In this document: positions 9,403 to 21,438 of the stretch, in pieces | Numbering within the stretch: the stretch's first letter is position 1 | Layout: each line of letters begins with the position of its first letter | Assembly (NCBI RefSeq): GCF_002836945.1 | Contig: NZ_NIJM01000010.1 | Location: forward strand, 1-64,000 | Direction: 5' to 3' | From: Shewanella chilikensis | GTDB lineage: Bacteria; Pseudomonadota; Gammaproteobacteria; Enterobacterales; Shewanellaceae | Length of the DNA stretch: 64,000 nt | Position numbers and translations under genes: made by a program | Notes under the pieces: model-generated | Told to the model about the DNA's origin: nothing | The model's input: only the letters and a program-made list of their open reading frames with translations | Database searches by the model: none

Positions 9403-9794
9403 TGGCTAATTCCTATTCTGCGTCCGCATTCAATAAGGTTGCTGACGTACAGGACAGCCTAGTGTTAAATCAAGGTTAATATAAGATTGCGAAATTAATT
9501 TCCATAAAAACCTTTGACGAAATTTTATCCATTAAGCGCATGCTCAAAATGAACAAAACTAAGGAAGGTGCGACTAAGTCATCGTGGCACTCTCTTGATG
9601 TAAAGAGTGGCTTGCACAACAATTGGCGTTCAAGGCATCTGACTGAAGGCATACCTGGGCCTGTCGAAGTTGGATAACCCAGAGAGCCGGTTACTGTAAA
9701 TTCCCCCATCAAAATAGCCCTTTTCATCGGTTTAGCCTTTGTTATACTCGCTGACAATTACGAACTATAAGCAATACAGAGAAACGGACTCGTC
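9403..9794. other. Intergenic stretch, no gene seen
   Basis: No convincing coding sequence on either strand. A 93-codon minus-strand frame (9476-9757) has no domain character. The stretch must hold the promoter of the yffB-dapE transcript near its right end; the sequence just before 9795 is A+T-rich with TTATACT at about 9741-9747 as a possible -10 region. Together with the doubtful frame to its left it may mark the scarred edge of an inserted tct block. Confidence 0.4.
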
Positions 9795-11275
<1,481 letters not shown>

Positions 11276-11278
11276 GTG

Positions 11279-12004
11279 ATGGCAAAGAGCGATTTTCTCT
11301 ATGGGCTGGAGACCGAAGAAGCGCCGCGAAGGACACTGGTTAATCTAAGCGGCAGTGAAAGCGGCTCAGGCGCTGAAGTTTGGCTGGAAGCCGAGACGGC
11401 AAAGGCCTTTCTCAAGATGCAGGCCGCCGCCGAGCAAGATGGCATCGCCCTGGCCATCTGTTCGGGTTATCGCAGCTTTGAGCGTCAACTCGCGATTTGG
11501 AATGCCAAAGCCTCAGGGAAGCGCCCTCTACTGGATAAAAACTCACTCCCGGTAGGTGACGTCGGCGCGCTCAGTGATGATGAGTTAGTGGCGCTTATTT
11601 TGCTTTGGTCGGCGCTGCCTGGCGCCTCTCGCCACCACTGGGGGACCGACATGGATCTATTCGACAGCGGCCAAATCAGCAAGCATGAACTCAAATTGGT
11701 TAATGCCGAGTATGAACCCCAGGGCCCTTGCTATAAGTTGAACCTGTGGCTGGACGAGCGCGCCCTGGATTTTGGCTTCTATCGCCCTTTTCAGCCAGGC
11801 CTCAGTGGCGTCAGCCCGGAGCGCTGGCACTTGAGTTTCCTGCCAAAGGCCAAAGGGTTTCTCGAAAAGTTTGATAGCGATCGTCTGCGGCAAATACTCG
11901 ACCACAGTGACTTAGCACTCAAGCAAAGTTTGCTTAGGCGTTTGCCGGAACTGGTCGAGACTTATGTCAGGCGCGTTGCCCCCTATCCGGAAAGCTTCAC
12001 ATAA
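11279..12004 (+). CDS. M15-family D-alanyl-D-alanine carboxypeptidase-like peptidase
   Basis: 241 residues from ATG 11279 (GGAG upstream; a GTG at 11276 is also in frame). The VanY/LAS zinc motifs are visible: SGYRSFERQLAIWN, SRHHWGTDMDLFD supplying His and Asp ligands, and ERWHLSF supplying the last His. No signal peptide is present, so the protein appears cytoplasmic, suggesting turnover of imported murein peptides and not cell-wall trimming. It follows dapE by 3 bases and is likely co-transcribed, linking two enzymes of diaminopimelate/peptidoglycan chemistry. Confidence 0.85.
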   Translation: MAKSDFLYGLETEEAPRRTLVNLSGSESGSGAEVWLEAETAKAFLKMQAAAEQDGIALAICSGYRSFERQLAIWNAKASGKRPLLDKNSLPVGDVGALSDDELVALILLWSALPGASRHHWGTDMDLFDSGQISKHELKLVNAEYEPQGPCYKLNLWLDERALDFGFYRPFQPGLSGVSPERWHLSFLPKAKGFLEKFDSDRLRQILDHSDLALKQSLLRRLPELVETYVRRVAPYPESFT

Positions 12005-12131
12005 GTACCTTTGAAGTACGTTTGAATGAGCGAGTTTAAATAAACATCATGCGATTTCGCACCCGGATCCTAAGTCGGCAAACTTGAGGTATCCTTTGCT
12101 CCAAACAATAAATCCGGGATACCTTTCAACA

Positions 12132-12965
12132 ATGACTGACTTCAATCAATATCGGCAGCAAATCGAACTCAGGGGCGAAACCCTCAGCTATCTGGATCTG
12201 GGCCAGGGCCCTGTGCTGCTGCTCGGCCACAGCTACCTTTGGGACGCCACCATGTGGCAACAGCAACTGCCTGTACTGGCGAAACACTACCGCTGCATAG
12301 TGCCGGATCTTTGGGGACATGGTCAGTCAGGCGCGATTCCAGCGCATACCGAGAGCCTGGCGGATATCGCCGCCGATATGTTGACCTTGATGGATAAACT
12401 CAATGTCGATGAATTCACTGTCATCGGCTTGTCGGTCGGTGCCATGTGGGGCGCCGAGCTGGTTCTGAAGGCGCCTTCAAGAGTCAAGGCGTTGGTGATG
12501 ATGGGCAGCTTCCTCGGCTTTGAGCCCGAAGTTACCCGCAACAAATATATGGCCATGTTGGATGGCATCAGCCAATTGGGGCAAATTCCTGCGCCCATGG
12601 CAGAGCAGATAGCACCTATGTTTTTTGCCGTAACCACTGCAAGTTTACGGCCACAACTGCTGAGTGATTTCGCCAGCGCCCTGCAAAGTATTTCACCAGA
12701 GCGTATCCCTGATACCGTCGCCATGGGCAAACTGATTTTCAATCGCCGCGACGCCATGGAAGATGCCGATAACTTGACTCTACCCTGTTTAATCATGTCA
12801 GGAGTAGAAGACACGGCACGCACTGTGCTGGAATCCTTTTTGATGGTCGATGCCATAGATGGCGCCGAGATGATGCAGATACCGGCAGCCGGCCATATTT
12901 CTGTGTTGGAACAGGGCGATTTTATCAACCAAGCCCTGCTGACGTTTCTTGAAAAACATCACTGA
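12132..12965 (+). CDS. Alpha/beta hydrolase
   Basis: 277 residues from ATG 12132; an in-frame ATG 48 bases upstream lacks support. Typical alpha/beta-hydrolase plan: oxyanion-hole loop LLGHSYLWD, VPDLWGHGQSG, nucleophile elbow GLSVGAMWG with Ser, and the C-terminal catalytic His in AAGHISVLEQGD. The acidic member is probably in SGVEDTA. Substrate unknown; the closest general class is esterases/haloperoxidase-like hydrolases. It stands alone, 127 bases after the M15 peptidase and followed by a hairpin. Confidence 0.8.
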   Translation: MTDFNQYRQQIELRGETLSYLDLGQGPVLLLGHSYLWDATMWQQQLPVLAKHYRCIVPDLWGHGQSGAIPAHTESLADIAADMLTLMDKLNVDEFTVIGLSVGAMWGAELVLKAPSRVKALVMMGSFLGFEPEVTRNKYMAMLDGISQLGQIPAPMAEQIAPMFFAVTTASLRPQLLSDFASALQSISPERIPDTVAMGKLIFNRRDAMEDADNLTLPCLIMSGVEDTARTVLESFLMVDAIDGAEMMQIPAAGHISVLEQGDFINQALLTFLEKHH

Positions 12966-12971
12966 AATCCG

Positions 12972-13005
12972 GCCGCGATGGATAGACCAGCGCGGCTTTA
13001 TTTTC
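12972..13005 (+). terminator. Possible terminator after the hydrolase
   Basis: GCCGCG (12972-12977) pairs with CGCGGC (12991-12996) and is followed by TTTATTTTC. The loop is long (13 bases), so strength is uncertain. Confidence 0.5.
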
Positions 13006-13066
13006 TGATACACTGCCGAAAATAAATCGGACCACTGTGTTCCCATAAGCTATTTTGTGAGCCTGA

Positions 13067-13678
13067 ATGAAAATACTGAAACCGCTTTTTGAAAACAACC
13101 GCCGCTGGGCAGCCAGAATAAGCACTGAAAACCCAGAGTTTTTTGAGCAGTTGGCCAAACAGCAAAACCCCGAATATCTCTGGATAGGTTGTTCCGACAG
13201 CCGGGTTCCCTCCAACCAGATCATAGATCTGATGCCGGGAGAAGTATTTGTACATCGCAATATCGCCAACATGGTGATCCACACAGATCTCAACTGTTTG
13301 TCAGTTTTGCAATACGCGGTTGATGTGCTCAAGGTGAAGCATATCATGGTGGTGGGCCACTACGGCTGCGGCGGCGTCAAGGCCGCCATGGGTACCGACA
13401 GACTCGGGCTTATCGACAACTGGCTGGGACATCTCAGGGATATCTACCGCCTGCACCATCAGGAGCTGGAAACCCTCAATGAAAAACAACGGTTTGATCG
13501 CCTTTGTGAGCTCAATGTGATTGAGCAGGTCGCCAATGTCACCAGCAGCAACATAGTCCAGGAAGCCTGGGCCAAGGGACAAAATCTCTCAGTGCACGGC
13601 TGGATCTACGGAATAGACAATGGGCTTTTGACCGATCTTGACGTCACAGTGGATGGCGGACATCAAAGGGTGGAGTAA
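13067..13678 (+). CDS. can: Beta-class carbonic anhydrase
   Basis: 203 residues. It interconverts CO2 and bicarbonate in the cytoplasm. The zinc ligands Cys42, His98 and Cys101 and the catalytic pair Asp44/Arg46 are in IGCSDSRVPSN and VVGHYGCGGVKAA, exactly as in E. coli Can (220 residues). LFENNRRWAA at the N-terminus is also family-typical. Single gene with a strong terminator behind it. Confidence 0.95.
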   Translation: MKILKPLFENNRRWAARISTENPEFFEQLAKQQNPEYLWIGCSDSRVPSNQIIDLMPGEVFVHRNIANMVIHTDLNCLSVLQYAVDVLKVKHIMVVGHYGCGGVKAAMGTDRLGLIDNWLGHLRDIYRLHHQELETLNEKQRFDRLCELNVIEQVANVTSSNIVQEAWAKGQNLSVHGWIYGIDNGLLTDLDVTVDGGHQRVE

Positions 13679-13690
13679 TCCAAACAGACA

Positions 13691-13717
13691 AGGGGCGCAG
13701 CAGCGCCCCTTGCTTTA
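13691..13717 (+). terminator. Rho-independent terminator after can
   Basis: Perfect 8-bp stem AGGGGCGC (13691-13698) / GCGCCCCT (13703-13710), four-base loop AGCA, followed by TGCTTTA. Confidence 0.8.
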
Positions 13718-13783
13718 TCGGTGAAATTTTACGCAGTTGGATTTTTTCCGAAAGAAAGCATCGCAGTATGTTGGCCACCCCGT

Positions 13784-13862
13784 TATAATTCTGCAGTTAA
13801 CACGGGTGCTCAGTCATCCGGTCACCCGGCGCATTTCGCGTGACAGCCTTATGGCATAAGGC
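13784..13862 (+). promoter_or_regulatory. kdnA promoter and leader
   Basis: A consensus -10 TATAAT at 13784-13789 precedes a leader of roughly 120 bases; no good -35 is visible at 17 bases. The leader contains a perfect 7-bp inverted repeat, GCCTTAT (13846-13852) with ATAAGGC (13856-13862), about 50 bases before the kdnA start, which could form a hairpin in the mRNA. AAGGAGA (about 13901-13907) is the ribosome site. Confidence 0.5.
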
Positions 13863-13876
13863 CTTTTCTGGCGTGA

Positions 13877-15103
<1,227 letters not shown>

Positions 15104-15108
15104 CCTAA

Positions 15109-16194
<1,086 letters not shown>

Positions 16195-16217
16195 GCCGGT
16201 AAATGACTGCTATGATT

Positions 16218-16245
16218 AGGGCTCTTTATGAGCCCTTTCTTCTTG
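16218..16245 (+). terminator. Terminator between kdnB and kdsB
   Basis: AGGGCTC (16218-16224) pairs with GAGCCCT (16230-16236), loop TTTAT, followed by TTCTTCTTG. It would limit read-through from kdnAB into kdsB. Confidence 0.75.
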
Positions 16246-16262
16246 AATACTAGGAAAATTGA

Positions 16263-17000
16263 ATGAAAGTCACCCTGTTGATCCCTGCACGCTATGGTTC
16301 CAGCCGCTTTCCCGGCAAACCTCTGGCACCGATTAACGGTAAACCTATGATCCAGCACGTTTATGAGCGCGCCGGACTGGCCAAAGGGTTGGATAATATC
16401 TATGTGGCAACCGATGATGTACGCATCAAGGACGCTGTAGAGGCCTTTGGCGGCAATGTTGTGATGACCGGCGCCGAAGCGGCCTCCGGCACCGACAGGA
16501 TTAACGATGCCATCACCCAATTGGGGTTGGCGGATGACGATCTGGTAGTCAACCTGCAAGGGGATCAACCCCTGATCGATCCCATCTCCATAGAGCAGAT
16601 CATCAGTCTGTTCCAGCGTCATCCCGGTGAGTTTGAAATGGCCACCCTCGGCTACCAAATCACCGAAGAGGATGAATTGGACGATCCCAAGCATGTGAAG
16701 ATGGTCTTTGACAACGAATTCTATGCGCTTTATTTCTCCCGCGCCCGGATCCCATTTGGGCGTGATATCAACGACTACCCCGTCTATAAGCATCTTGGGG
16801 TGTATGCCTACACCCGCCGTTTTGTCGAAACCTTTGCCAAGCTGCCTTTGGGCAGACTGGAAGATCTGGAAAAACTGGAGCAACTGCGGGCCCTGGAATA
16901 TGGTCACAAGATCAAGGTCGCCATCAGCGCATTTGACTCGCCTGAGGTAGATACACCTGAAGATATCCGCCGCTGTGAACAGCGTCTGGCCGTAGACTGA
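16263..17000 (+). CDS. kdsB: CMP-Kdo / CMP-8-amino-Kdo synthetase
   Basis: 245 residues, family-typical. It activates Kdo (in Shewanella, 8-amino-Kdo) with CTP for addition to lipid A. Motifs: [20 protein letters not shown] (CTP-binding), VYVATDD-like segment in [42 protein letters not shown] and YTRRFVETF. The gene follows kdnAB on the same strand, though a terminator intervenes; AGGAAAATTG precedes its ATG. Position beside kdnAB fits the route of 8-amino-Kdo to the lipopolysaccharide core. Confidence 0.93.
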   Translation: MKVTLLIPARYGSSRFPGKPLAPINGKPMIQHVYERAGLAKGLDNIYVATDDVRIKDAVEAFGGNVVMTGAEAASGTDRINDAITQLGLADDDLVVNLQGDQPLIDPISIEQIISLFQRHPGEFEMATLGYQITEEDELDDPKHVKMVFDNEFYALYFSRARIPFGRDINDYPVYKHLGVYAYTRRFVETFAKLPLGRLEDLEKLEQLRALEYGHKIKVAISAFDSPEVDTPEDIRRCEQRLAVD

Positions 17001-17021
17001 AGCAGGTAGCGGGAGATGGAA

Positions 17022-17240
17022 ATGTCATCTTTGGAAGTCTGGTTGATCATCATTTTAGTGATAGGCGTTATTGCCAGTAACCTGGCGGTGCTCAAGTACA
17101 GTGCCAAGTTTAAAATGCCGCAATTTGGCCAGCACAGTAAAGACAAGCAAATAAAGCGTAAGGGTGAAGCCGCTGGCAACACGGATAAAACCCTGAGCTC
17201 CCAGACTGATGGAAAACATCAGGATAAAAACAAAGACTGA
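17022..17240 (+). CDS. Small DUF2897-like membrane protein
   Basis: 72 residues from ATG 17022, six bases after GGGAG (an upstream ATG at 17016 is too close to that site). One membrane helix, LEVWLIIILVIGVIASNLAV, then a basic, Lys/Asn-rich cytoplasmic tail. Resembles the DUF2897 family found in Shewanella and relatives, with no known function. It follows kdsB by about 20 bases and shares its terminator. Confidence 0.7.
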   Translation: MSSLEVWLIIILVIGVIASNLAVLKYSAKFKMPQFGQHSKDKQIKRKGEAAGNTDKTLSSQTDGKHQDKNKD

Positions 17241-17245
17241 CACAA

Positions 17246-17268
17246 AAAAGGCGCCATTGGCGCCTTTT
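17246..17268. terminator. Bidirectional terminator
   Basis: Perfect 10-bp stem AAAAGGCGCC (17246-17255) / GGCGCCTTTT (17259-17268) with a three-base loop. Placed between convergent genes and with T-runs on both strands, so it can stop transcription from either side. Confidence 0.85.
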
Positions 17269-17313
17269 CCATATCCATCTCTACTTAAACCTAAGCTTGA
17301 GCAAGACTTAGGT

Positions 17314-17730
17314 TCAATAAAACTGTACATCGGAAACCCGGGTCAACCGGACACCATCAACCACCATCTGCCAGTCGCTTCCGACCCTGTGTGGCGGCTC
17401 TGATACTTCAAAACGACTGGAGAGAAAACCTATCCCCACTTCAAAGTCGTTACCGTCAAACTTTTGGATACCACCACTTATCGAGGTGCTGCTGTTGCCA
17501 TCATAGCGCTGATACTCTACAGAGCCGTCGTGCTGAATAAGCAGATACATGTCAGCACTCTGCCACTCACCGGCATATTCTGCCTTGTCCAGTGGCAAGG
17601 GCTGACCGCAGCCGCCAAGGAGCCAAGCAAAAGCCAACACCAGCAAATATCTGAGCCTGGAAGATAACTCTCTTAAATTACTGACTTTTGACAGGCTAAC
17701 AGAGTACGGAATTACCGCTGAGCCATACAT
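17314..17730 (-). CDS. Small predicted lipoprotein
   Basis: 138 residues from ATG 17730, seven bases after AAGGAG; the frame is open further but unsupported. A hydrophobic segment LLVLAFAWLLGGC ends in a lipobox-like LGGC with Cys near residue 42, so the mature protein would be a lipid-anchored domain of about 97 residues rich in beta-strand residues. The stretch before the hydrophobic segment is unusually long for a signal peptide, so a later start is possible. No family recognised. Confidence 0.6.
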   Translation of the reverse strand: MYGSAVIPYSVSLSKVSNLRELSSRLRYLLVLAFAWLLGGCGQPLPLDKAEYAGEWQSADMYLLIQHDGSVEYQRYDGNSSTSISGGIQKFDGNDFEVGIGFLSSRFEVSEPPHRVGSDWQMVVDGVRLTRVSDVQFY

Positions 17731-17762
17731 GACAAGACTCCTTTTATCAGATCCGGAATAGA

Positions 17763-17999
17763 TTAGTGACGAAAACCGCTGGCGAAAAAGGTATTTCCAC
17801 AGACAGGGCAAGACATTCTAATAGGCAGGGGCTGTAATCCAAGCAAAATCATGGTGCCAAACCCGAGCGGCACTGTTAGCCAGTTGGCAATAAAACCGAA
17901 ATCGATGCAGGCCTCAGCGATACGACCATTTGCGCTCTGATATGAACATGTCGGACATTGACAGGCATTGTAATGCTTAATGATGCGCTCGAATCTCAT
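17763..17999 (-). CDS. Small zinc-ribbon-like membrane protein
   Basis: 78 residues. Two Cys pairs, CQCPTCSYQ near the start and SCPVCGNTFF near the end, flank a hydrophobic stretch (IANWLTVPLGFGTMILLGLQ), suggesting a metal-binding protein attached to membrane. Function unknown. It ends 32 bases before the lipoprotein start and may be co-transcribed with it. Confidence 0.55.
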   Translation of the reverse strand: MRFERIIKHYNACQCPTCSYQSANGRIAEACIDFGFIANWLTVPLGFGTMILLGLQPLPIRMSCPVCGNTFFASGFRH

Positions 18000-18181
18000 A
18001 AAAGGCTCCTCCCTGAATCATACAGCTTATTCATCGACAACTATTACAGCAGCAATAGAACAGCCCAATAAAAACCAATAACTTACTCTTTTCAAACCAA
18101 GCTACCCTAAAGCCAATAACAGTGCAAGCCAGCCTAAAGGACTAAAATTGTTGATTTTGTTGCCAATAAAAACACCGGAGC

Positions 18182-18208
18182 AAAGAAAAGGCTACCTCGG
18201 GTAGCCTT
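18182..18208 (-). terminator. Terminator of the zwf-pgl-edd-eda operon
   Basis: 9-bp stem AAGGCTACC (18188-18196) / GGTAGCCTT (18200-18208). On the minus strand it is followed by TTCTTTG, as expected for the end of eda. Confidence 0.8.
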
Positions 18209-18227
18209 ATTCATTCTGGTTAAATGC

Positions 18228-18869
18228 TCACAGCGCCGCGATGGCTTCCTGGCATAGTCTGGTGATCCTGGCCCAGTCGCCCTGCTCCATCGCTTCTACC
18301 GGAGCTATCCAACTGCCACCGATACAATCGACATTCCCCAGCGCCAGGTAGTCTTTATAGCTGCTCGGAGTGATCCCGCCAGTTGGGCAGAAACGGACAT
18401 CGGCCAGCGGGCCGCTGAAGGCTTTGAGCGCATTGACCCCGCCAGAAGCCTCGGCCGGGAAGAACTTGAAGTGGGTATAGCCCAGACCCAGCCCCACCAT
18501 GACTTCGGAGATACTGGCCACCCCCGGAATAAGTGGGATCTTACCGGCTTTACCCGCCTTGAGCAGTTCCACTGTCGCCCCTGGGGTGATGGCAAACTGA
18601 GCGCCGGCCTCTGCAGCCTGCGCCAATTGCGCTTCATTCAGTATGGTGCCGGCGCCGACCAAGGCGTCCGGCACCTCGGTTGCAATCCGTGCTATGGCCT
18701 CAAGGGCACAATCGGTGCGCAGGGTCACTTCCAGTACCCGAATGCCACCGGCAACCAGGGCCTTGGCCAGGGGCACCGCATGTTCAATCTTGTTGATAAC
18801 CATTACCGGAATGATCGGGCTCAGTTTAAATATGTCCTGAGGTTGCAAGGACCAGTTATTCTCAAGCAT
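18228..18869 (-). CDS. eda: KDPG/KHG aldolase
   Basis: 213 residues, same length as E. coli Eda. It splits 2-keto-3-deoxy-6-phosphogluconate into pyruvate and glyceraldehyde 3-phosphate, the last step of the Entner-Doudoroff pathway. Schiff-base Lys135 is in [14 protein letters not shown] and the acid/base Glu47 in [12 protein letters not shown]. Last gene of a four-gene operon; it starts 19 bases after the edd stop. Confidence 0.96.
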   Translation of the reverse strand: MLENNWSLQPQDIFKLSPIIPVMVINKIEHAVPLAKALVAGGIRVLEVTLRTDCALEAIARIATEVPDALVGAGTILNEAQLAQAAEAGAQFAITPGATVELLKAGKAGKIPLIPGVASISEVMVGLGLGYTHFKFFPAEASGGVNALKAFSGPLADVRFCPTGGITPSSYKDYLALGNVDCIGGSWIAPVEAMEQGDWARITRLCQEAIAAL

Positions 18870-18888
18870 GTACTTTATTCCTTAATGA

Positions 18889-20715
18889 TTAGTAATAGTC
18901 ATCTATGGCACTGGTACTGCGAGCACCGGTTTCAGGACTGCTGAGATTGGCCCGCAGCGCACTGAACAGCTCACGACCCATGCCGTAACGCACACTTCTC
19001 AATTCCACTTTATCGGCACTTCTTGCGACCAGTTGCTGCTCATCGACCAGCAGCCTGAGTTCGCCCTTTTCGGCATCGACCCGCACCAAATCACCGCTGT
19101 GCACCTTGGCTATCATACCGCCATCGAGCGCTTCCGGCGTCAGATGGATGGCCGCAGGCACCTTGCCTGAGGCTCCTGACATACGGCCATCGGTCACCAG
19201 GGCAACTTTAAAGCCCCTGTCCTGCAAGGTCCCGAGAATAGGCGTCAGCTTATGCAGCTCAGGCATACCGTTGGCCTTGGGACCTTGCCCCTTGACCACC
19301 ACCACGCAGTCCTTATCCAGTTGACCACTGGTAAAAAGCTCATTGAGCTGGTTCTGATCGTCGATAACCACAGCCGGAGCTTCCACCACTCTATGTTGCT
19401 CCTGAACCGCAGAAACCTTAATAACCGCCCGGCCCAGATTGCCCTTTAGCAGTTTAAGACCGCCGTTGCTCTGAAACGGCTTGGCCACTGAGGTCAGCAC
19501 TTCGCTGTCCAGACTCTCGGTCGGGCCATCCACCCAACTGAGCTCGCCATTAAGTAACTTGGGCTCCTTGGTGTAACGCTCAAGACCAAAGCCAGCCACT
19601 GTGTTGACGTCTTGATGTAGTAAACCAGCATCCAGCAACTGCCGCACCAGATAAGCCATCCCCCCGGCAGCATGAAAATGGTTGATGTCGGCATGACCGT
19701 TGGGATATACCCTGGCCAGCAGCGGCACCACATCCGACAGTTCAGAGAAATCGTCCCAGTTGACTATGATGCCTGCCGCCCGGGCCGCCGCCACTATGTG
19801 CATGGTGAGATTGGTCGAGCCACCGGTGGCGAGCAGAGCCACTATGCCGTTGACTATCGACTTTTCACAAACCAGTTCACCTATCGGGCTGTATTGGTTG
19901 CCAAGTTCAGTCAGACGGCACACCTGTTTGGCGGCCGCCTTATTGAGCGCCTCACGCAAAGGGTCGTCCGGATTGACAAATGAGGAGCCGGGTAACTGCA
20001 GCCCCATGACTTCCAGCATCAACTGGTTGCTGTTGGCCGTACCGTAGAAGGTACAGGTACCCGCGCTGTGATAGGACTTAGATTCGGCTTCGAGCAAGGC
20101 GGTTCTATCGACCTTTCCTTCAGCAAACTGCTGGCGAATACGGGCTTTTTCCTTATTGGGGATCCCGGATTTCATCGGTCCCGCCGGCACAAACAACATG
20201 GGCAGATGACCAAAGCTCAGGGCGCCAATCAGTAGCCCAGGGACTATCTTGTCACAAATACCCAGCAGCAGGGCACCATCAAACATATTGTGGGACAGAC
20301 CAACAGCGGTAGCCATGGCAATCACTTCACGGCTCAGCAAGCTGAGCTCCATCCCAGGTTGGCCTTGGGTGACACCGTCACACATGGCCGGTACACCGCC
20401 TGCCACCTGGGCAACGCTGCCCACTTCATTGCAGGCCTGTTTCAATAATTCAGGATAGTGTTCGTAAGGTTGGTGCGCCGAAAGCATGTCATTGAATGCT
20501 GTCACTATGCCTATATTAGCCTTGGTCAGCTGGCGCAGGCTGTCTTTATCGGCCGGCTGACATGCAGCAAACCCATGGGCCAGATTGCCGCAGCTCAAGC
20601 TGCTGCGGTGCACGCCCTTGGCTCTGGCTTCGGCCAATGCCGCCAGGTACTTACCCCTGTGATCTTGGCTGCGGGCAATAATCCTGTCTGTTACGGCTTG
20701 AACTCTTGGGTGCAT
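18889..20715 (-). CDS. edd: 6-phosphogluconate dehydratase
   Basis: 608 residues (E. coli Edd 603). It converts 6-phosphogluconate to KDPG and carries a 4Fe-4S cluster. The IlvD/Edd signatures include [33 protein letters not shown] with a cluster Cys, [28 protein letters not shown] and the C-terminal [19 protein letters not shown]. Ten bases after pgl; co-transcribed. Confidence 0.96.
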   Translation of the reverse strand: MHPRVQAVTDRIIARSQDHRGKYLAALAEARAKGVHRSSLSCGNLAHGFAACQPADKDSLRQLTKANIGIVTAFNDMLSAHQPYEHYPELLKQACNEVGSVAQVAGGVPAMCDGVTQGQPGMELSLLSREVIAMATAVGLSHNMFDGALLLGICDKIVPGLLIGALSFGHLPMLFVPAGPMKSGIPNKEKARIRQQFAEGKVDRTALLEAESKSYHSAGTCTFYGTANSNQLMLEVMGLQLPGSSFVNPDDPLREALNKAAAKQVCRLTELGNQYSPIGELVCEKSIVNGIVALLATGGSTNLTMHIVAAARAAGIIVNWDDFSELSDVVPLLARVYPNGHADINHFHAAGGMAYLVRQLLDAGLLHQDVNTVAGFGLERYTKEPKLLNGELSWVDGPTESLDSEVLTSVAKPFQSNGGLKLLKGNLGRAVIKVSAVQEQHRVVEAPAVVIDDQNQLNELFTSGQLDKDCVVVVKGQGPKANGMPELHKLTPILGTLQDRGFKVALVTDGRMSGASGKVPAAIHLTPEALDGGMIAKVHSGDLVRVDAEKGELRLLVDEQQLVARSADKVELRSVRYGMGRELFSALRANLSSPETGARSTSAIDDYY

Positions 20716-20724
20716 CTTGCCTCC

Positions 20725-21429
20725 TTAAGCGCTCCAGAACACATCGACCGGGGTCTTATGCTGCGCCAACACGGCGCGGATCGGCATTTCCCTGGGATCG
20801 TCACTCTCGAGAGCTTGGTGATATACGGAAAGTTTGGTTTCGCCGACCAGATGCAGATAAATCTGGCGGCTGCCGAGCACGGCTTTACGGCTCAGGCTGA
20901 TCCTGGCGTGAGGCGCATTGCCCGGATGCACAGCGCACAGCAGTGCATCGGTTTCCAGCGCCTCGGTCAGTTGTTCTTCAGGGGCGCAGGGAAACCAAGA
21001 GCAGGTATGGCCATCATTACCCATTCCCAACACCACCACATCGAAAGGCCTCGGGAAGTTGGCCAACTGCTCTGTGGCCATACTCAAGCCCGCTTCAGGA
21101 GTGGCAAACATATTCTTCAGGCCGCGGAACTTGGCGCTGGCGGCGCGATTTTGCAGTAGATGCTCGCGCACCAGGCGCTCGTTGGAGTCCTTGTCTTCGG
21201 CATCCACCCAGCGCTCGTCGGCGAGCGTTATGTAAACATCGCTCCAGTCGATCATTTTATGGCTGAGCTCAGCAAACAGTTTCAGCGGCGTCGAGCCACC
21301 GGAAACCACCAGACTGGCCTTGCCGCGGTTATCTATCGCGTTTTGCAACGCGCCGGCAATACGTTCGGCCAACTGGGCCTCCAGCGCAGTGGGGTTGTCG
21401 AAAGACTTGAATACAGTTTCTTTAATCAT
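20725..21429 (-). CDS. pgl: 6-phosphogluconolactonase
   Basis: 234 residues of the DevB/SOL-type lactonases (not the unrelated E. coli Pgl/YbhE type). Signature SLVVSGGSTPLKLFAELS, then ITLADERWVDAEDKDSNERL and VVLGMGNDGHTCSWFP. Hydrolyses 6-phosphogluconolactone made by Zwf. It lies between zwf and edd with nine-base gaps, placing the pathway enzymes in reaction order: zwf, pgl, edd, eda. Confidence 0.95.
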   Translation of the reverse strand: MIKETVFKSFDNPTALEAQLAERIAGALQNAIDNRGKASLVVSGGSTPLKLFAELSHKMIDWSDVYITLADERWVDAEDKDSNERLVREHLLQNRAASAKFRGLKNMFATPEAGLSMATEQLANFPRPFDVVVLGMGNDGHTCSWFPCAPEEQLTEALETDALLCAVHPGNAPHARISLSRKAVLGSRQIYLHLVGETKLSVYHQALESDDPREMPIRAVLAQHKTPVDVFWSA

Positions 21430-21438
21430 GCTGTCTCC

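Noticed and set aside
9476..9757. 93-codon minus-strand frame before yffB
   Set aside because: No ribosome site, no domain, and Ser/Cys/Leu-rich random composition.
20458..21159. 233-codon + strand frame opposite edd/pgl
   Set aside because: Antisense of two well-supported enzymes, no ribosome site.
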